Under the pieces are notes generated by a model, which had not been told where the DNA came from, ran no database searches, and saw nothing but the letters and a program-made list of their open reading frames with translations. This document shows, in pieces, positions 44,470 to 54,814 of a DNA stretch of 64,000 bases (positions are counted from its first letter, which is position 1; each line of letters begins with the position of its first letter). The DNA is from Metellina segmentata (lineage: Eukaryota > Arthropoda > Arachnida > Araneae > Tetragnathidae): positions 15,215,439 to 15,279,438 of the forward strand of contig OX375875.1 of the NCBI GenBank assembly GCA_947359465.1, written 5' to 3'. Both the position numbers and the translations under genes were made by a program.

Positions 44470-44816
44470 CTATTCAGGCTCAGCTTTCGGACCTAATTTT
44501 GCAGGTCGTTTCAACCCTGGAAACTGTAAAATTATGTTACGTTTTGGTGTTCTAACCGCATAATTAAGTCTACCCCCCTTCCGGGGATCCCATTTAAAAA
44601 AATTTTTTTCGTAGGAATATTCTTCTTGTGAAGACGCACTTGAAATGTCATTAACTTCATCTGCATAAATTTCCGAATCCGTTTCGTGTTCGATTTCAAT
44701 AATATTATCCGAAATTTCACTGTCCCAGTTCTCTATTTCCGACCAATTATCAACAATATCCTGAATTTATTTTATGTAAGATACACAGGACGTTTTTTAG
44801 TAAAGTCTGTTGCCAT
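44470..44816 (-). pseudogene. piggyBac transposase N-terminal fragment
   Basis: ATG at 44816 gives MATDFTKKRPVYLT then a stop. One base out of frame an acidic segment follows: DNWSEIENWDSEISDNIIEI, ETDSEIYADEVNDISSASSQ, then FFKWDPRKGGRLNYAVRTPK and RNIILQFPGLKRPAKLGPKA, ending in a stop at 44470-44472. An acidic leader, a W-containing 'KW' block and an NII--LPG-K-PAK motif are the standard N-terminal layout of piggyBac transposases. About 120 of the roughly 550-600 residues are present. The DDD catalytic domain and Cys-rich C-terminus are absent. Frameshifted and truncated, so inactive. Confidence 0.75.
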
Positions 44817-45054
44817 TTCAGACTCACTGCCGAAATTCCCTACTCAAACGATTTCATTCAACAAGAGCGGTAACGCAAAAGGCGGGAAATGCAAGTAGCG
44901 TAAAATACGAAATAGTTGGGGCAGCCAAACCAGTCTTGAAATGTGGCTTCTGTTGGACGTAGTAGGAAGGTACTGAATAGGACAGGGACCAATATTCAAT
45001 TTAAAGGTCTGTCAAAAATAACTCGGGGTCGGTGAGACCCATGACAGCAGTTAA
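44470..45054 (-). mobile_element. piggyBac-type element, 5' fragment
   Basis: On the minus strand the element starts at TTAA (45051-45054) followed by ctgctgtcatgggtctcacc gaccccgag, the kind of terminus seen in piggyBac-like elements. About 230 bp of leader follow and then the N-terminal part of a transposase. The other end is missing: similarity stops at about 44470. Confidence 0.72.
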
Positions 45055-46588
45055 AGTTTAAATCATTGATAGTATATTTTCAAACTGCATTGACTTATTA
45101 AAGGTATTGTCTTTAGTTGTCGGATAATCTTGTAAGACTTTAAATATTCTTGTCTGCTTGAAGTATCCAGCTTTCTTCAGAACGACTCGTCAATTCGGTT
45201 TAGCTACCCCATGTCCTCCATCCAGGAATGTATGTCTCCTCCTTGCAGAACACAGTGCGTGCTGTATGGCAAAACCTGTCATGATGCCCCAAAGTAAAGC
45301 AAAGACTACAATGCTTCCACCAAAGTTTTTCGCTCTTTTTACCTTCACCCTATTCGCAATTTTTTTAACGACACTTTCGAACTGAATATTTAACTGCGGA
45401 TAGTTTTAAAAAATGTCAGTCATCAGTATAATTCTCTTATAACAGCGGAAATCAACACATGTATAATATTGCTGTGTGTACGTTATAAATAATAACAATG
45501 CAACAGATAAAATATGAAACATAAAATTGCAGACAAAATGCATAAATTCTTGATGACCTGATAATTTATTTTCTAAATTTAAAAACATCTAATGTCCCCC
45601 TAATTTAAATTATTGACACATTTATTTAAAGTTCTTGGATTACTTTTGTCTCAGAAATTAGTCAAGTTTTTACGAATAATACGCGTATAAACCTTAAGCA
45701 TGGTAAGTAATGTAATTATTCTTATAGGAACAAGAAAATACGTTGATGAAATAACGAAACCTATCTCTGAAAGCTTTCAAATTGCATGGAATTAATTTAT
45801 TTAATATTTAGTTTACTACATGAAATACAAAAGCAAAATAGATATTTAATTAGCTTTATACGAACCAGTTTTTACTATATTAAGTATCAGACACAATTGT
45901 CTGCTGAAATGCTGTCTGAAATGAATATGTTCACATTACTAAATAAAAATTATTTTTTACTCCAAGTGGTTAATTTAAAATTTTCTCTTCATCCTTTTAA
46001 AGTTTATGTATTTGCCCTTTTAATAGTTTTTTTTTTGTAGATTGATAAATTTTCATAAACTTAAAAAAAAAAGAAAACACTAAACACTTTTCTTAAGACT
46101 GCGTTTATGGTGTTTCTTTATCAAATATGTTGCAAGAGATTTGTCTGTGATTAAAGATTAATTCCTGTCTGGTTGAAAAGAATCAAGCACAAGATTTTGA
46201 CAATGATATATAAAATTTTTTTAAATAAACCGTGGTGATTTTATCATTCTTTATCATCCTTCCACACATATTATCACCAACTCAATCAACTTGAAGAATG
46301 TTTAATACTGTTCTTCCACGAAGCCTCGACCTATCTCATTACTATTTTCTTATCGTTAGTCTCAAAAGAAAAAGTCCAACGATTGAAAATGGTTTTTGAG
46401 ATGAAAGATAGTGGGTGATTTTTCCAAAGATATCTATTATAAATATATGGCAGGAGGATCGGTCATTTTTTGAAGCAAACAGTTACTGTCTGAGAAATAC
46501 ATTTAATTGAAGATACGTGTTCATTTGCATAAACCTTATGCATATCAACTCTAAGAAAATAACTACTTTCTCTATCTTTCTATGTTAG
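45055..46588. other. Gene-free interval
   Basis: AT-rich. ORFs of 75 (45158-45385) and 84 codons (45786-46040) are not recognisable. No repeat ends. Confidence 0.4.
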
Positions 46589-46590
46589 TA

Positions 46591-47152
46591 TACACTACCT
46601 GGACAAAAGTATTTGGACACTGTATGTTTTTCGGAATGAGTGCTTTATTATTCTATTTAGTAACGGATAGGCACTCCTTTTTCTTGTATTACAGCTGCAG
46701 GCATACTGTCCAAAAGTTCTCTGTAAATCTGGGCAGGAATAGCTCGACATGCCTCTTGCAAGGTTGTGAAAAGAGATTATTGTGAAGATGGGTGTGCGTG
46801 ACGGTGTCGTACTCGTCGCTCCAGTTTGTCCACCAAGTGCTCGATCGGATTGAGGTCGCTCTGAACAGGCCAGTCAAGCAAATTCACCTCATTTTCAGGA
46901 ACTAGTACAGCACACATTTTGCAGTATGATATAGAGCTCGATCCTGTTAGAATAAACAACCATCGTCTACGTAGTGTTGTCATAGTGTAGGCAAGGCTTA
47001 TTTATCCAGAACGTCGAGGTACGAGTCAGCGTTCATGGTACCAAGTACATAAAGCAATGTGCCGAGACCTAACTTGGAAAAACAACCCCACACTAAAATG
47101 GATTCTCCTCCGAATTGCTACAGGGTTCAAATACTTTTGTCCATGTAGTGTC
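46591..47152 (-). mobile_element. Short Tc1 derivative (family B, copy 2)
   Basis: The ends tacactacctggacaaaagt (46591) and acttttgtccatgtagtgtc (47152) form an inverted repeat of about 28 bp, with TA on both sides (46589-46590; 47153-47154). The minus strand encodes the truncated 3' half of a Tc1 transposase: LLDWPVQSDLNPIEHLVDKL with ERRVRHRHAH. It is preceded by a non-coding leader that includes ctaacttggaaaaacaacccc. 562 bp, best preserved of the three copies. Confidence 0.93.
46690..47040 (-). pseudogene. Tc1 transposase C-terminal fragment (family B)
   Basis: Minus-strand reading starts near 47035 (TMNADSYLDVL) and continues with VNLLDWPVQSDLNPIEHLVD and KLERRVRHRHAH. The usual SPDLNPIEHLWDELERR motif is recognisable with Pro changed and Trp to Val; the last catalytic Glu is retained. 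It ends with REFTENFWTVCLQ near 46700. Split over two frames. About one third of a full transposase. Confidence 0.78.
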
Positions 47153-47154
47153 TA

Positions 47155-48551
47155 CATGGACTATATATCTACGTAAAGGAGTCAGGCTTCACATCATTTG
47201 TGATTACCGACCTATACAAAATCTTCCTTGCACAGTAGTTCATACAGGACTTTAAAAACAATTTGGACTGTTATGTTCACGTTAATTGCTAATATGCCAC
47301 CATCTTTAATCATGAAGCTGAAAGCTGCTATCACACCTTTATAGAAAGAAAGATAAACTATTACGAGAAATATTTACCTACCACTAAGGAATTTTACGAG
47401 AAGAGGTTTCTATTCCATTGCTAATTCAGGATTTTAAAATATGCGTCTAGACCCAATAAAAGTTAGAATTAGAAATTTGAATGAGGGAAGTATAATGTAT
47501 GTGTTTTCCTGAAGGGGGAACAAGTAAATAAAAAATTCATTAATATTCTACGATGTATTTTAAATCAGAAAAATGAGTCCTGTCTTTTAATTAAGCATGC
47601 TAAATTACGCGTATAACAACACTCTTTTTTATCGTGTTTAGAACATTTTATGAGAAATAAATGTAAAAGTGTGGGGCCTTAGGAGGATATAGAGATAAAC
47701 AAAGCCGAATTCTAAAAGCACGCTGAAAGCAATATAACTACAAAACAGCGAAGATAAATTTACTTTATCTATGCTAAAAAAGCATCGTTTTTTGTACTGT
47801 TCCACTGCTTTCCAGGTAATGTTTTTAGTGCAGTATAAGCGCGACGTTATATTTAAGTTGAGCGTTGTTAAATAAACAAAATTGAAAACAAGGAAGACTT
47901 AATACAGCCATTTCCTAATTTTATTCTTTTAACATGCAGTCGGGTTTCTAAAAGCGCTGTAAAATTCGTTTGTTTAAGACATCTTTACCTCGTAATAAAC
48001 CATATTTTGTATGTTTTGCCATTTAATTAATTATAAAATGAATAATTCTGTTTTTCATGTAGAGGATAATAGTAAATCACCAATTGAAGATTTATTATTT
48101 GGATTTGGATTTAATCTTTTTTTTGAAGTTTTGACCTTCATAATAAATGAATTATTTCCAACATATTCTATTCCAAGGAAATGGGCAATATAATTCGTTT
48201 GAATATAATTTACTGTTTTCTAAGTAAAGAAAAAATGGAATAGTTCCTAACGATTCTATTCTAAAAAAACAATAATAGAATCCTACCAAAGAGTTGTATT
48301 CCAAGGAAAGGAGCAATAGAAACTTTTCAAAGGATTTTACTGTGAGGAAGCTGATTTTATAATCTGGATTGCATGCTAGTTTCAGTAGGAAGCATGAGAT
48401 AGGGAAGAATCTGTACTGAAAGTTGCAAAGACACATTACAAATTATGAATACCATTAACCATTCATAGTAAGAATTGATTTGAGACCGTAAGGATGGGGA
48501 TTACGTGTTCCCAGGTGTAAATTTTTGTGGTGAAAATAAAGTGTGTACACC
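47155..48551. other. Gene-free interval
   Basis: AT-rich. A weak two-copy repeat near 48170 and 48300 (attccaaggaaa...gcaata) is the only structure noted. ORFs of 60 and 94 codons are not recognisable. Confidence 0.4.
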
Positions 48552-48855
48552 GTAACATCCGCCTTCCCTGAACCGGTTGGAAGCTTAATGGGCTAGCAAA
48601 CGGAGGGCTTCGAGTTAGAATCCACCATCGTGTACAAAGGGGGATGGTGCACGTTAAATCTGCCCTGGTCTCAAATATCCTCACGTTGGCTCTGTCTGTA
48701 AGTTTTTACAGTGCTGTGCCAGCTCAGATGTGACCTCGTAATCTGAATTTAGTTCAAAATTACGTGATGTTGTCTTCGGATCTATCCCTTCGTGGGTCTA
48801 TCCCGGAACTTCACCAATACCCCGTTGTATTTCCTATGTTCGTCGTTAATGAAAT
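48552..48855 (+). mobile_element. tRNA-derived SINE, 'CGTACTAGAGCAAC' family, copy 5
   Basis: Plus-strand copy. The tRNA-like head runs from about 48556, with A-box-like gcttaatgggctagc and B-box-like cgagttagaatccacc. It is followed by the family body (ggtgcacgttaaatctgccc, cagctcagatgtgacctcgt) and a 3' region with ccttcgtgggtctatcccgg ending at about 48850. It is the least truncated plus-strand copy and shows the family's order head-body-tail. Confidence 0.78.
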
Positions 48856-49156
48856 ACCTACCTTCAGAGTTACCTGATTGATTTTCAGCGGTGAAAATCA
48901 AGGAACCGAAAATAAAAACTGAAGGCACACTTAGATTTACTTTTAAAGAATCGTTTTTGATACGCGCGCGCGAGTTTAATCTATTGCTAGCAAAATAACC
49001 GACCTTACCGGTTTGAATTGGTTTACTCTAGATTGAAGAAATGATGATAATGAATTAAGTTTTTCGTAGAATAAAATAATATTTTAACACCTTTCGCCAT
49101 CTTTGTAATTTCTACCACTTACGTAGGATACAATTCCTACACATGCATATTCATTC

Positions 49157-49746
49157 ATGTACGTCAGGGCTCGAAATACCCGGGTGCACAGGTGCACTGT
49201 GCACATGAAAATAAAATTGTGCACCTAGTTTTTTCCCACTTGGTGCATACACTGCGTGCACCTAACGTTAAAAAAAAAGGGGGCGGGGAACGTGTTTTAT
49301 GTTATTTTGATGTTTGAACAAAATATTAGGATCGACCTCTCTCGCTCTAAAGGAACGTAATTAAAATTCCTAAATACACACTATGCGAAAACAAAATCGC
49401 TGGGCCGTAACGGGTTTAAACAGGAGGAAGGTTTACTTGTGAAACTGCCGACAGAACTTTCCGATGATCGAAACATTTTCCAGATGGCTCTGTTGAAACG
49501 ACTGTCGCGACAGCCGTGAACCAGAGAAGGGAGAATTTAGATGTTTAAATATTTTTATTTACTATCTACTACTTAACCCATATAAACATACTCAACTAAT
49601 AAAGTAGCTTACATTACATTAATACTCTTATAATACGATATTTTTTAAAATATACACCTAAAATATAACCTGTGCACCTAATTTTAAAACTTAGGTGCAC
49701 AGGGTGCACCTGTATTAAAAAATCTATTTCGAGGCCTGATGTACGT
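49157..49746 (+). mobile_element. GTGCAC-family hAT element, copy 2 (574 bp)
   Basis: The element 49165-49738 has ends cagggctcgaaatacccggg and ctatttcgaggcctg, flanked by identical 8-bp atgtacgt (49157-49164; 49739-49746). The subterminal ~90 bp on both sides match copy 1. The extra ~420 bp inside includes a segment (about 49310-49510) shared in sequence with copy 3. No intact ORF. Confidence 0.96.
49310..49510 (+). pseudogene. Unidentified coding-like segment within GTGCAC element copy 2
   Basis: About 200 bp aligned with the reverse complement of 53560-53770 (gatcgacctctctcgctcta / gtatcgacctctctctatct; agaactttccgatga; tgttgaaacgactgtcgcga). A possible reading in both copies is RTFR-(stop)-K-(F/Y)PDGSVE-TVA; another is FIQMVLLKRLSR. 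Both contain stops. I do not recognise a protein. It may be a relic of the autonomous hAT's coding region or captured host sequence. Confidence 0.35.
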
Positions 49747-49827
49747 AATACATTTCACATACATCGCACCCTTGCTGTATGACAAAGCTACAAAATGACG
49801 AAAGGTGACATTAAGGTTACTGCAGTC

Positions 49828-50924
49828 AGTACCGGATATATGGTCGCCCTCTATAAGGTCACCCCGCTTATGTGGTCAGTTTTCTAAAGTCCCGTCTAAC
49901 TTAATAGGGCAAATGTGTTAAAGCGCACCGCTTATATAGTCAATTTGTTTTCCTGGTTATCGGTTATATGGTCGGGTTTTTTTATTTTTCAATGAGGCTA
50001 TCGCTTAATTTTTTGGAAAATATTAATTGTTGTAACATTTCTTGAGGTGGGGAGCAACACAGGGAATGACCAGAAGAAAAAAGGTCTTTGCGACAACCCC
50101 GGAGAGGACCTGAATTTACGCGTTTACTTCACTCCCCTTCCCCCATTTCTCTTTTGCATTCAATCATCGTCGGCATTACCCATCCCCCCTCAATTCTCTT
50201 CCTCCCTAAGCTCAACAGGTGGACATATGTCTGTTCATTGGTTGAAGTTATCTCCCCCTGCTTGAAAAGTACGTTGAAATTGAAAAAAAAAAAAGAGTAA
50301 AGGAAAAAGTTGGTTTCATTTGGATCATGCATGGCAAATAAGACCGTTCATTTATGTTAAAAAATTTATTTGTTTTTTAAGTCTGCTGACAAATCATTCC
50401 TCTGGGCAAAATAAAAACGGAAACGAAAAAATAAATTTAGAATCGGCGATCTTTTATTCATTTTTAAGAAAACAATAACAATAATAAATTCATTTAAAAA
50501 TCTTCTATTCCAAAAATTGCAAAACATTCTGTGTGTCAAATCAAATTAATGTAAGTGCTGTAGATTCGTCAGGACTGTGATAACGAAAAACAGAAAAACA
50601 AACACTTCCTTTTATATTAGTACAAATAAGTGCATTGAATATGGATGCACGTACGTTTGCGTACTGTACTTAGATTAGTAAGGTAAGCTTATAAATTTCA
50701 CAAAAAAAGTATTGCATATTTCTTACTGTAGATTTTCATTCGCGAATTAATTTTTAAAATGTTCTTAAAAATTTAATTATTTATTTATGAGTACTATATT
50801 CTGATAGGTGAACATAATCCTGCCATGATTAAATAGTGTAGTAGTGTTCCGCATATATGATCACCCCACTTATATGGTCAGATTTTTCTGGACCGCTGAG
50901 ATGACTATATAATCGATAGTGACA
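49828..50924. mobile_element. Degraded DNA transposon with 'TATATGGTC' ends (pogo/Tc1-like)
   Basis: The left block cagtaccggatatatggtcg, then 'ataaggtcaccccgcttatg', is mirrored on the right by catatatgatcaccccactt and gactatataatcgatagtg (to 50924). The two ends align as an inverted repeat of about 75 bp. Additional tatatagtca/tatatggtcg words follow at 49930-49980. No transposase remains. Superfamily unsure; a Tigger/pogo MITE is my best guess. Confidence 0.55.
50047..50300 (+). mobile_element. Possible retroposon insertion with A tail
   Basis: A GC-richer, C/T-rich segment inside the degraded transposon ends in ttgaaattgaaaaaaaaaaaag (about 50274-50296), as a SINE or LINE 3' end would. 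There is no recognisable tRNA promoter at its start and no clear target duplication. ORFs across it in three frames are not credible proteins. Confidence 0.3.
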
Positions 50925-51170
50925 GTGCTACAAAAGACGATTTTAAAGGAAATTTGGAATTCCCTTTCTTAAGTTCTTTTTATGTTCAACTCAATAAAAA
51001 AGATGATTTACGGCGAGGGATCTCACACTTATAGTCAACAAAACAATATTTTTTTAAATTGCGGCACTAATGCATCCAGTAAGTGGCATTGTGAAATTTT
51101 GCAATCTTCTGTCATTATGACTAAGAATTTTTAATGTTTGAAAAGTTCTAGTTCGGATTTTTTTAAACAT
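50925..51170. other. Gene-free interval
   Basis: AT-rich, nothing recognised. Confidence 0.45.
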
Positions 51171-51635
51171 TATTATTCTATAAATAACGGCATTATTCTT
51201 TAAATAACGGCATTTTTCTTTAAATAACGGCATTTTTCTTTAAATAACGGCATTGTTCTTTAAATAACGGTATTATTCTTTAAATAACTGCAATATTCTT
51301 TAACTAACGGCATGATTATTTAAATAACGGCATTATTCTTTAAATAACTGTATTATTCTTTAAATAACTGTATTATAATTTAAATAACGGCATTGTTCTT
51401 TGAATAACGGCATTATTCTTTCAATAACGGCATTTTTCTTTAAATAACGGCATTATTCTTTAAATAACGGCATTGTTTTTAAATAACGGCATTATTTTTT
51501 AAATAACTGCAATATTCTTTAAATAACGGCATTATTCTTCATATAACGGCATTATTCTTTAAATAACTGTATTATAATTTAAATAACGGCATTGTTCTTT
51601 AAATAACGGCATTATTCTTTCAATAATGGCATAAT
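51171..51635 (+). repeat. 20-bp minisatellite, about 23 units
   Basis: The unit is taaataacggcattattctt, with phase kept through almost all units (51181-51480 is 15 units). Variants (cattg, catttt, ctgtattataat) recur in order: 'aactgtattataattt' at about 51366 and again at about 51565 gives a ~200-bp (10-unit) higher-order period. No coding role. Confidence 0.97.
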
Positions 51636-53114
51636 TACACTTCAATTTGCCTTATTTTGACTTACCTGCCACTTTAAGTCCAATACTTTGTGATTGTGTT
51701 GTGTGTGAGAAAAAAGAAACACAATTTATTAAAATTAAAAACCTTTTAAACAGAAAACAGCGAAATAAAACAAAATGAAAGATGTCTGGAGAAAGTTGTT
51801 CGAAATATATTAGTTTGTGATTCCTTTTTATATCTTGATCTTGTAGTTGCCACAACTTACAACTATATAGTGCACAAAATTTATAAATGCGAATTAATTC
51901 AGAATGAAAGAAACACGAGTTTTCGTTTTATTCCCGTTAGTTGAAAAATATCCTCGATCCCAAATATTTGGAAATCGGTTACATTGCGCAAAGAACAAAA
52001 ATACGACTCGAAATAAATGAAAAATAAGAGCTAAAATTCCATTAAAAAAAATAATTTTTTGAAAAATAATTGTTTTTTTAGCAGTACTGGTAATGCAAAT
52101 CGAAGTAATCGTAAAACAAAATGTACATTCCAATTTTTCCAAAACTACAAATTTCGGTTTATTTCAGTATACTTACTCAGGTGTTTTAGCATTAAACTCA
52201 TCTAAATATAACAATAAATTAATGTTAATTATTGCATTCCCTAAACTAATTCATAATGTATAAAATAAAACACATATCAATCGAATATCTGGAATAAAAT
52301 TAATGTGATGTCTGCAGAAACACACAAACACAAAACGAACATAGAACAGAAAGACGGACAGACAGACTTTCGCAACCAAATTCACTCACTAAATTAATAT
52401 ATGTACTCACTGTATTCTAATTTCCATGAATATATAATGAACCGTGTGGACGTGTCTAGTGCACATACATACAGACAGACAGACAGACACCAAACGCGAA
52501 AGAGGCTGATTTGGCATCAGAAGGGTACAAAACGGATCGAAAACTTGATATGTGTCGAAAATATTCAATGTACAAACAAACACTCCATTCTTATTTACAT
52601 AGATTATTTATTGTTACGGAATAAAAAAGTTTTATTAACCTTTATGCTGCGCCGCATACATTTTCTCAATCATCGCACAGAAGGGTATTTGGCCTGACTC
52701 TCCGAACCCCATTACCCAATTACCAAACTTGTACGTTAGGGCCATGAGTCGCATTTACGAATGACGCTGTCTTTTCATAGTAGTGTGTGGCGTGAGAAGA
52801 GTTATCACCGGAGCGACTTTCTGCTTTTCCCAACGCGTTCATACCTCACTGTAGGCAGGGTAGGGGGAAACCGAACAAAAGGAGGTACCCTCTAGAAGGT
52901 CAGTAGCTGACAGCTCATGAAAGGTGATTGATGCCAGTGGTCACTCAAAAAGGGGGATAACATCCGCTGTATACAGATCTATACCATACCGCTGGTGTAA
53001 ACGAAATTTTAGTGGTAACAATTGTTTACCTGCCGCAGCTTAAATACTTCTGGTTTTTCATGGATGTTACGTCACTGCTCAACAGATGCATGCCCTGAGA
53101 ACTATCCGATTACC
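51636..53114. other. Gene-free interval
   Basis: AT-rich to 52700 with a short (CAGA)n run at 52472-52488. 52700-53110 is GC-richer and complex, without an ORF. The 98-codon ORF at 52401-52697 crosses the simple repeat and is not recognisable. Confidence 0.4.
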
Positions 53115-53861
53115 GGGTAGTGCAGGATAGATTTTTTATAGATTTTTTAATAGATTTTTAATAGATTTTTTAATGCGGGTAAAACTTTATTAGTTGGGTA
53201 TGTTTAGATAGGTTAATTGTAGATAGTAAATTAAAGTATTCAAACAATTTTTTTTTATCTGCGAAAATATTACTTACAAATATTTTGTCATCATCAAATC
53301 ATCATGTCATGGTGGGCAACAAAAAATAAATAAATAAATACAATAAAAAAGAGTGCATTTTATTTTAAGCTTTAAGATAAGGAATTAATCAAGGAAATTA
53401 AGATAAGGAAGATAGTTTAATTATAAATAATGAAAATATTTGTTTACGATATTCAGTGGCTAGACAATCCTCAAGAATTCCTACGGCTTTACCCTTTATT
53501 GAAACACGAAGTGTTTAAGAAAATGCGGGAACATGCCTATCGTTCACGGGTGTTCATGAGATCTCCCTTCGGCTCTCGCGACAGTCGCTTCAACAGAACC
53601 ATCTGGATAAAGCTTCGTTCATCGGAAAGTTCTGGTATCAGTGACACCATGTAAACCTTCCTTCATTATAAACCCGATAAAACCCATCGATTTTGTTTTT
53701 GCATTGTGTGTATTTAGGAGACTTTAATTAAGCTCCTTTAGATAGAGAGAGGTCGATACTAATATTTTGTTCAGACATCAAAATAACATAAGACACGTAA
53801 AAAATTAGGTGCACAATTTTATTTTCATGTGCACCCGGGTATTTCAAGCCCTGGGGTAGTG
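53115..53861 (-). mobile_element. GTGCAC-family hAT element, copy 3 (731 bp, inverted)
   Basis: The element 53123-53853 has its right end as the reverse complement of the family's left end (gcacccgggtatttcaagccctg). Its left end is caggatagattttttatag, a decayed caggcctcgaaat end expanded by a short agattttttaat repeat. Identical 8-bp gggtagtg flanks lie at 53115-53122 and 53854-53861. The internal segment shared with copy 2 lies at about 53535-53770. A 74-codon ORF (53430-53654) crosses it antisense. Confidence 0.92.
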
Positions 53862-54002
53862 TAATAATGCTTACCACAACGGCACACATAATTACTAAAT
53901 AACCACATCTATTGATTCAAGTAATCCTAAAACTATATTGATCGATGTATTCAAAACTTGTGATAGTTCATATAGGCTGAACTTCGGGTTACTGGTGAGA
54001 TA

Positions 54003-54548
54003 TACACTATATTGACAAAAGTATTTGGACTCTGTAGAATCCATCTTAGTGCAAGGTTGTTTTTCCAGGTTAGATCTCGGCCCCTAGCTTTATGTGTACC
54101 ATGAACGCTGACGCATATCTAGACGTTCTGGTTTATTCGGCCTTGTCAACACTATATATAGCAATACTACGGCGATGATGGTTGTTTCTTCCAACAACTC
54201 TATGTAACGCTGCAAAACGTGTGATGGACTGATTTCCTGAAAATGAGGTGAATTTGCTTGACTGGCTTGTTCAGTGCCGCGATCTTAGACCGATCGAGCA
54301 CTTCTGAGACAAACTCGAGCGACTCGTACGACTCCTCCAAGCAAGTCCATTTTAACAAAAATCTCTTCTCACAGCCTTGCAAGAGGCATGACTAGCTATT
54401 TAGACTTGCAGATAACTTGTGGAAAGTATGCCTCGACGTGTTGCAGCTATAATATAAGCAAAGACGTGCCTACGCGCGTTAATAAACAGAAAAATAAAGC
54501 ACTTTTCTGAAAGACATGCGGTGTAAAAATACTGTTGTCCATATAGTC
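54003..54548 (+). mobile_element. Short Tc1 derivative (family B, copy 3)
   Basis: The left end tacactatattgacaaaagt (after TA, 54001-54002) and the right end actgttgtccatatagtcta (to 54548) form an inverted repeat. The interior matches copy 2 in inverse orientation: leader with ggttgtttttccaggttaga, atgaacgctgacgcatatct at 54101, then the transposase 3' half with a tail at about 54410-54450. The right TA is mutated. Confidence 0.88.
54101..54450 (+). pseudogene. Tc1 transposase C-terminal fragment (family B)
   Basis: Starts ATGAACGCTGACGC (MNADAYLDVLVYS), followed in shifting frames by DGCFFQQLYVTLQN, FLEMR*ICLTGLFSAAILDRS and a tail LVESMPRRVAAII. The catalytic SPDLNPIEH motif is corrupted. 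Non-functional; same 5' breakpoint as the copies at 39847 and 46690-47040. Confidence 0.65.
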
Positions 54549-54551
54549 TAT

Positions 54552-54692
54552 GCGCCGACCAACCGGTATAGTCGTTAAGGTGTTAGCCTCTAGATCGGAA
54601 GGTCCCGGGTTCGGGCATGGATGTTTGTAAGCGTATACCAGCTCAGGTGTAGCTTCGTCATCTGAACATGGTTAAAAATTACGAAGTATAAA
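54552..54692 (+). mobile_element. tRNA-derived SINE, 'CGTACTAGAGCAAC' family, copy 6 (3' truncated or diverged)
   Basis: The head is well preserved: gaccaaccggtatagtcgttaaggtgttagcctctag (A-box region, about 54555-54590) and aggtcccgggttcgggcat (B box, about 54600). The body has ccagctcaggtgtagcttcg and tctgaacatggttaaaaatt, as in other copies, and then loses similarity. It lies 4 bp from the end of the preceding Tc1 derivative. Confidence 0.72.
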
Positions 54693-54814
54693 TTGTTAGG
54701 GGCAATGGTGGTCCTCCCACTGGGTGCTCCTTCACAAGTGGCCATCACTTAAGGCTTTGTAGTGGCCAATGACTTAGGTCAAATGTGCCCGCCATTAGAA
54801 AAAATATTTATATA
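54693..54814. other. Unassigned short interval
   Basis: Contains ccactgggtgctccttcaca and two short 'gtggccat/gtggccaat' words; nothing identifiable. Confidence 0.3.

Noticed and set aside
51171..51635. CRISPR-like array
   Set aside because: Units are contiguous 20-bp repeats without unique spacers, in a eukaryotic context.
53430..53654. 74-codon ORF inside the third GTGCAC hAT element
   Set aside because: It is antisense to the segment conserved between copies 2 and 3 and is not conserved as a frame in copy 2.
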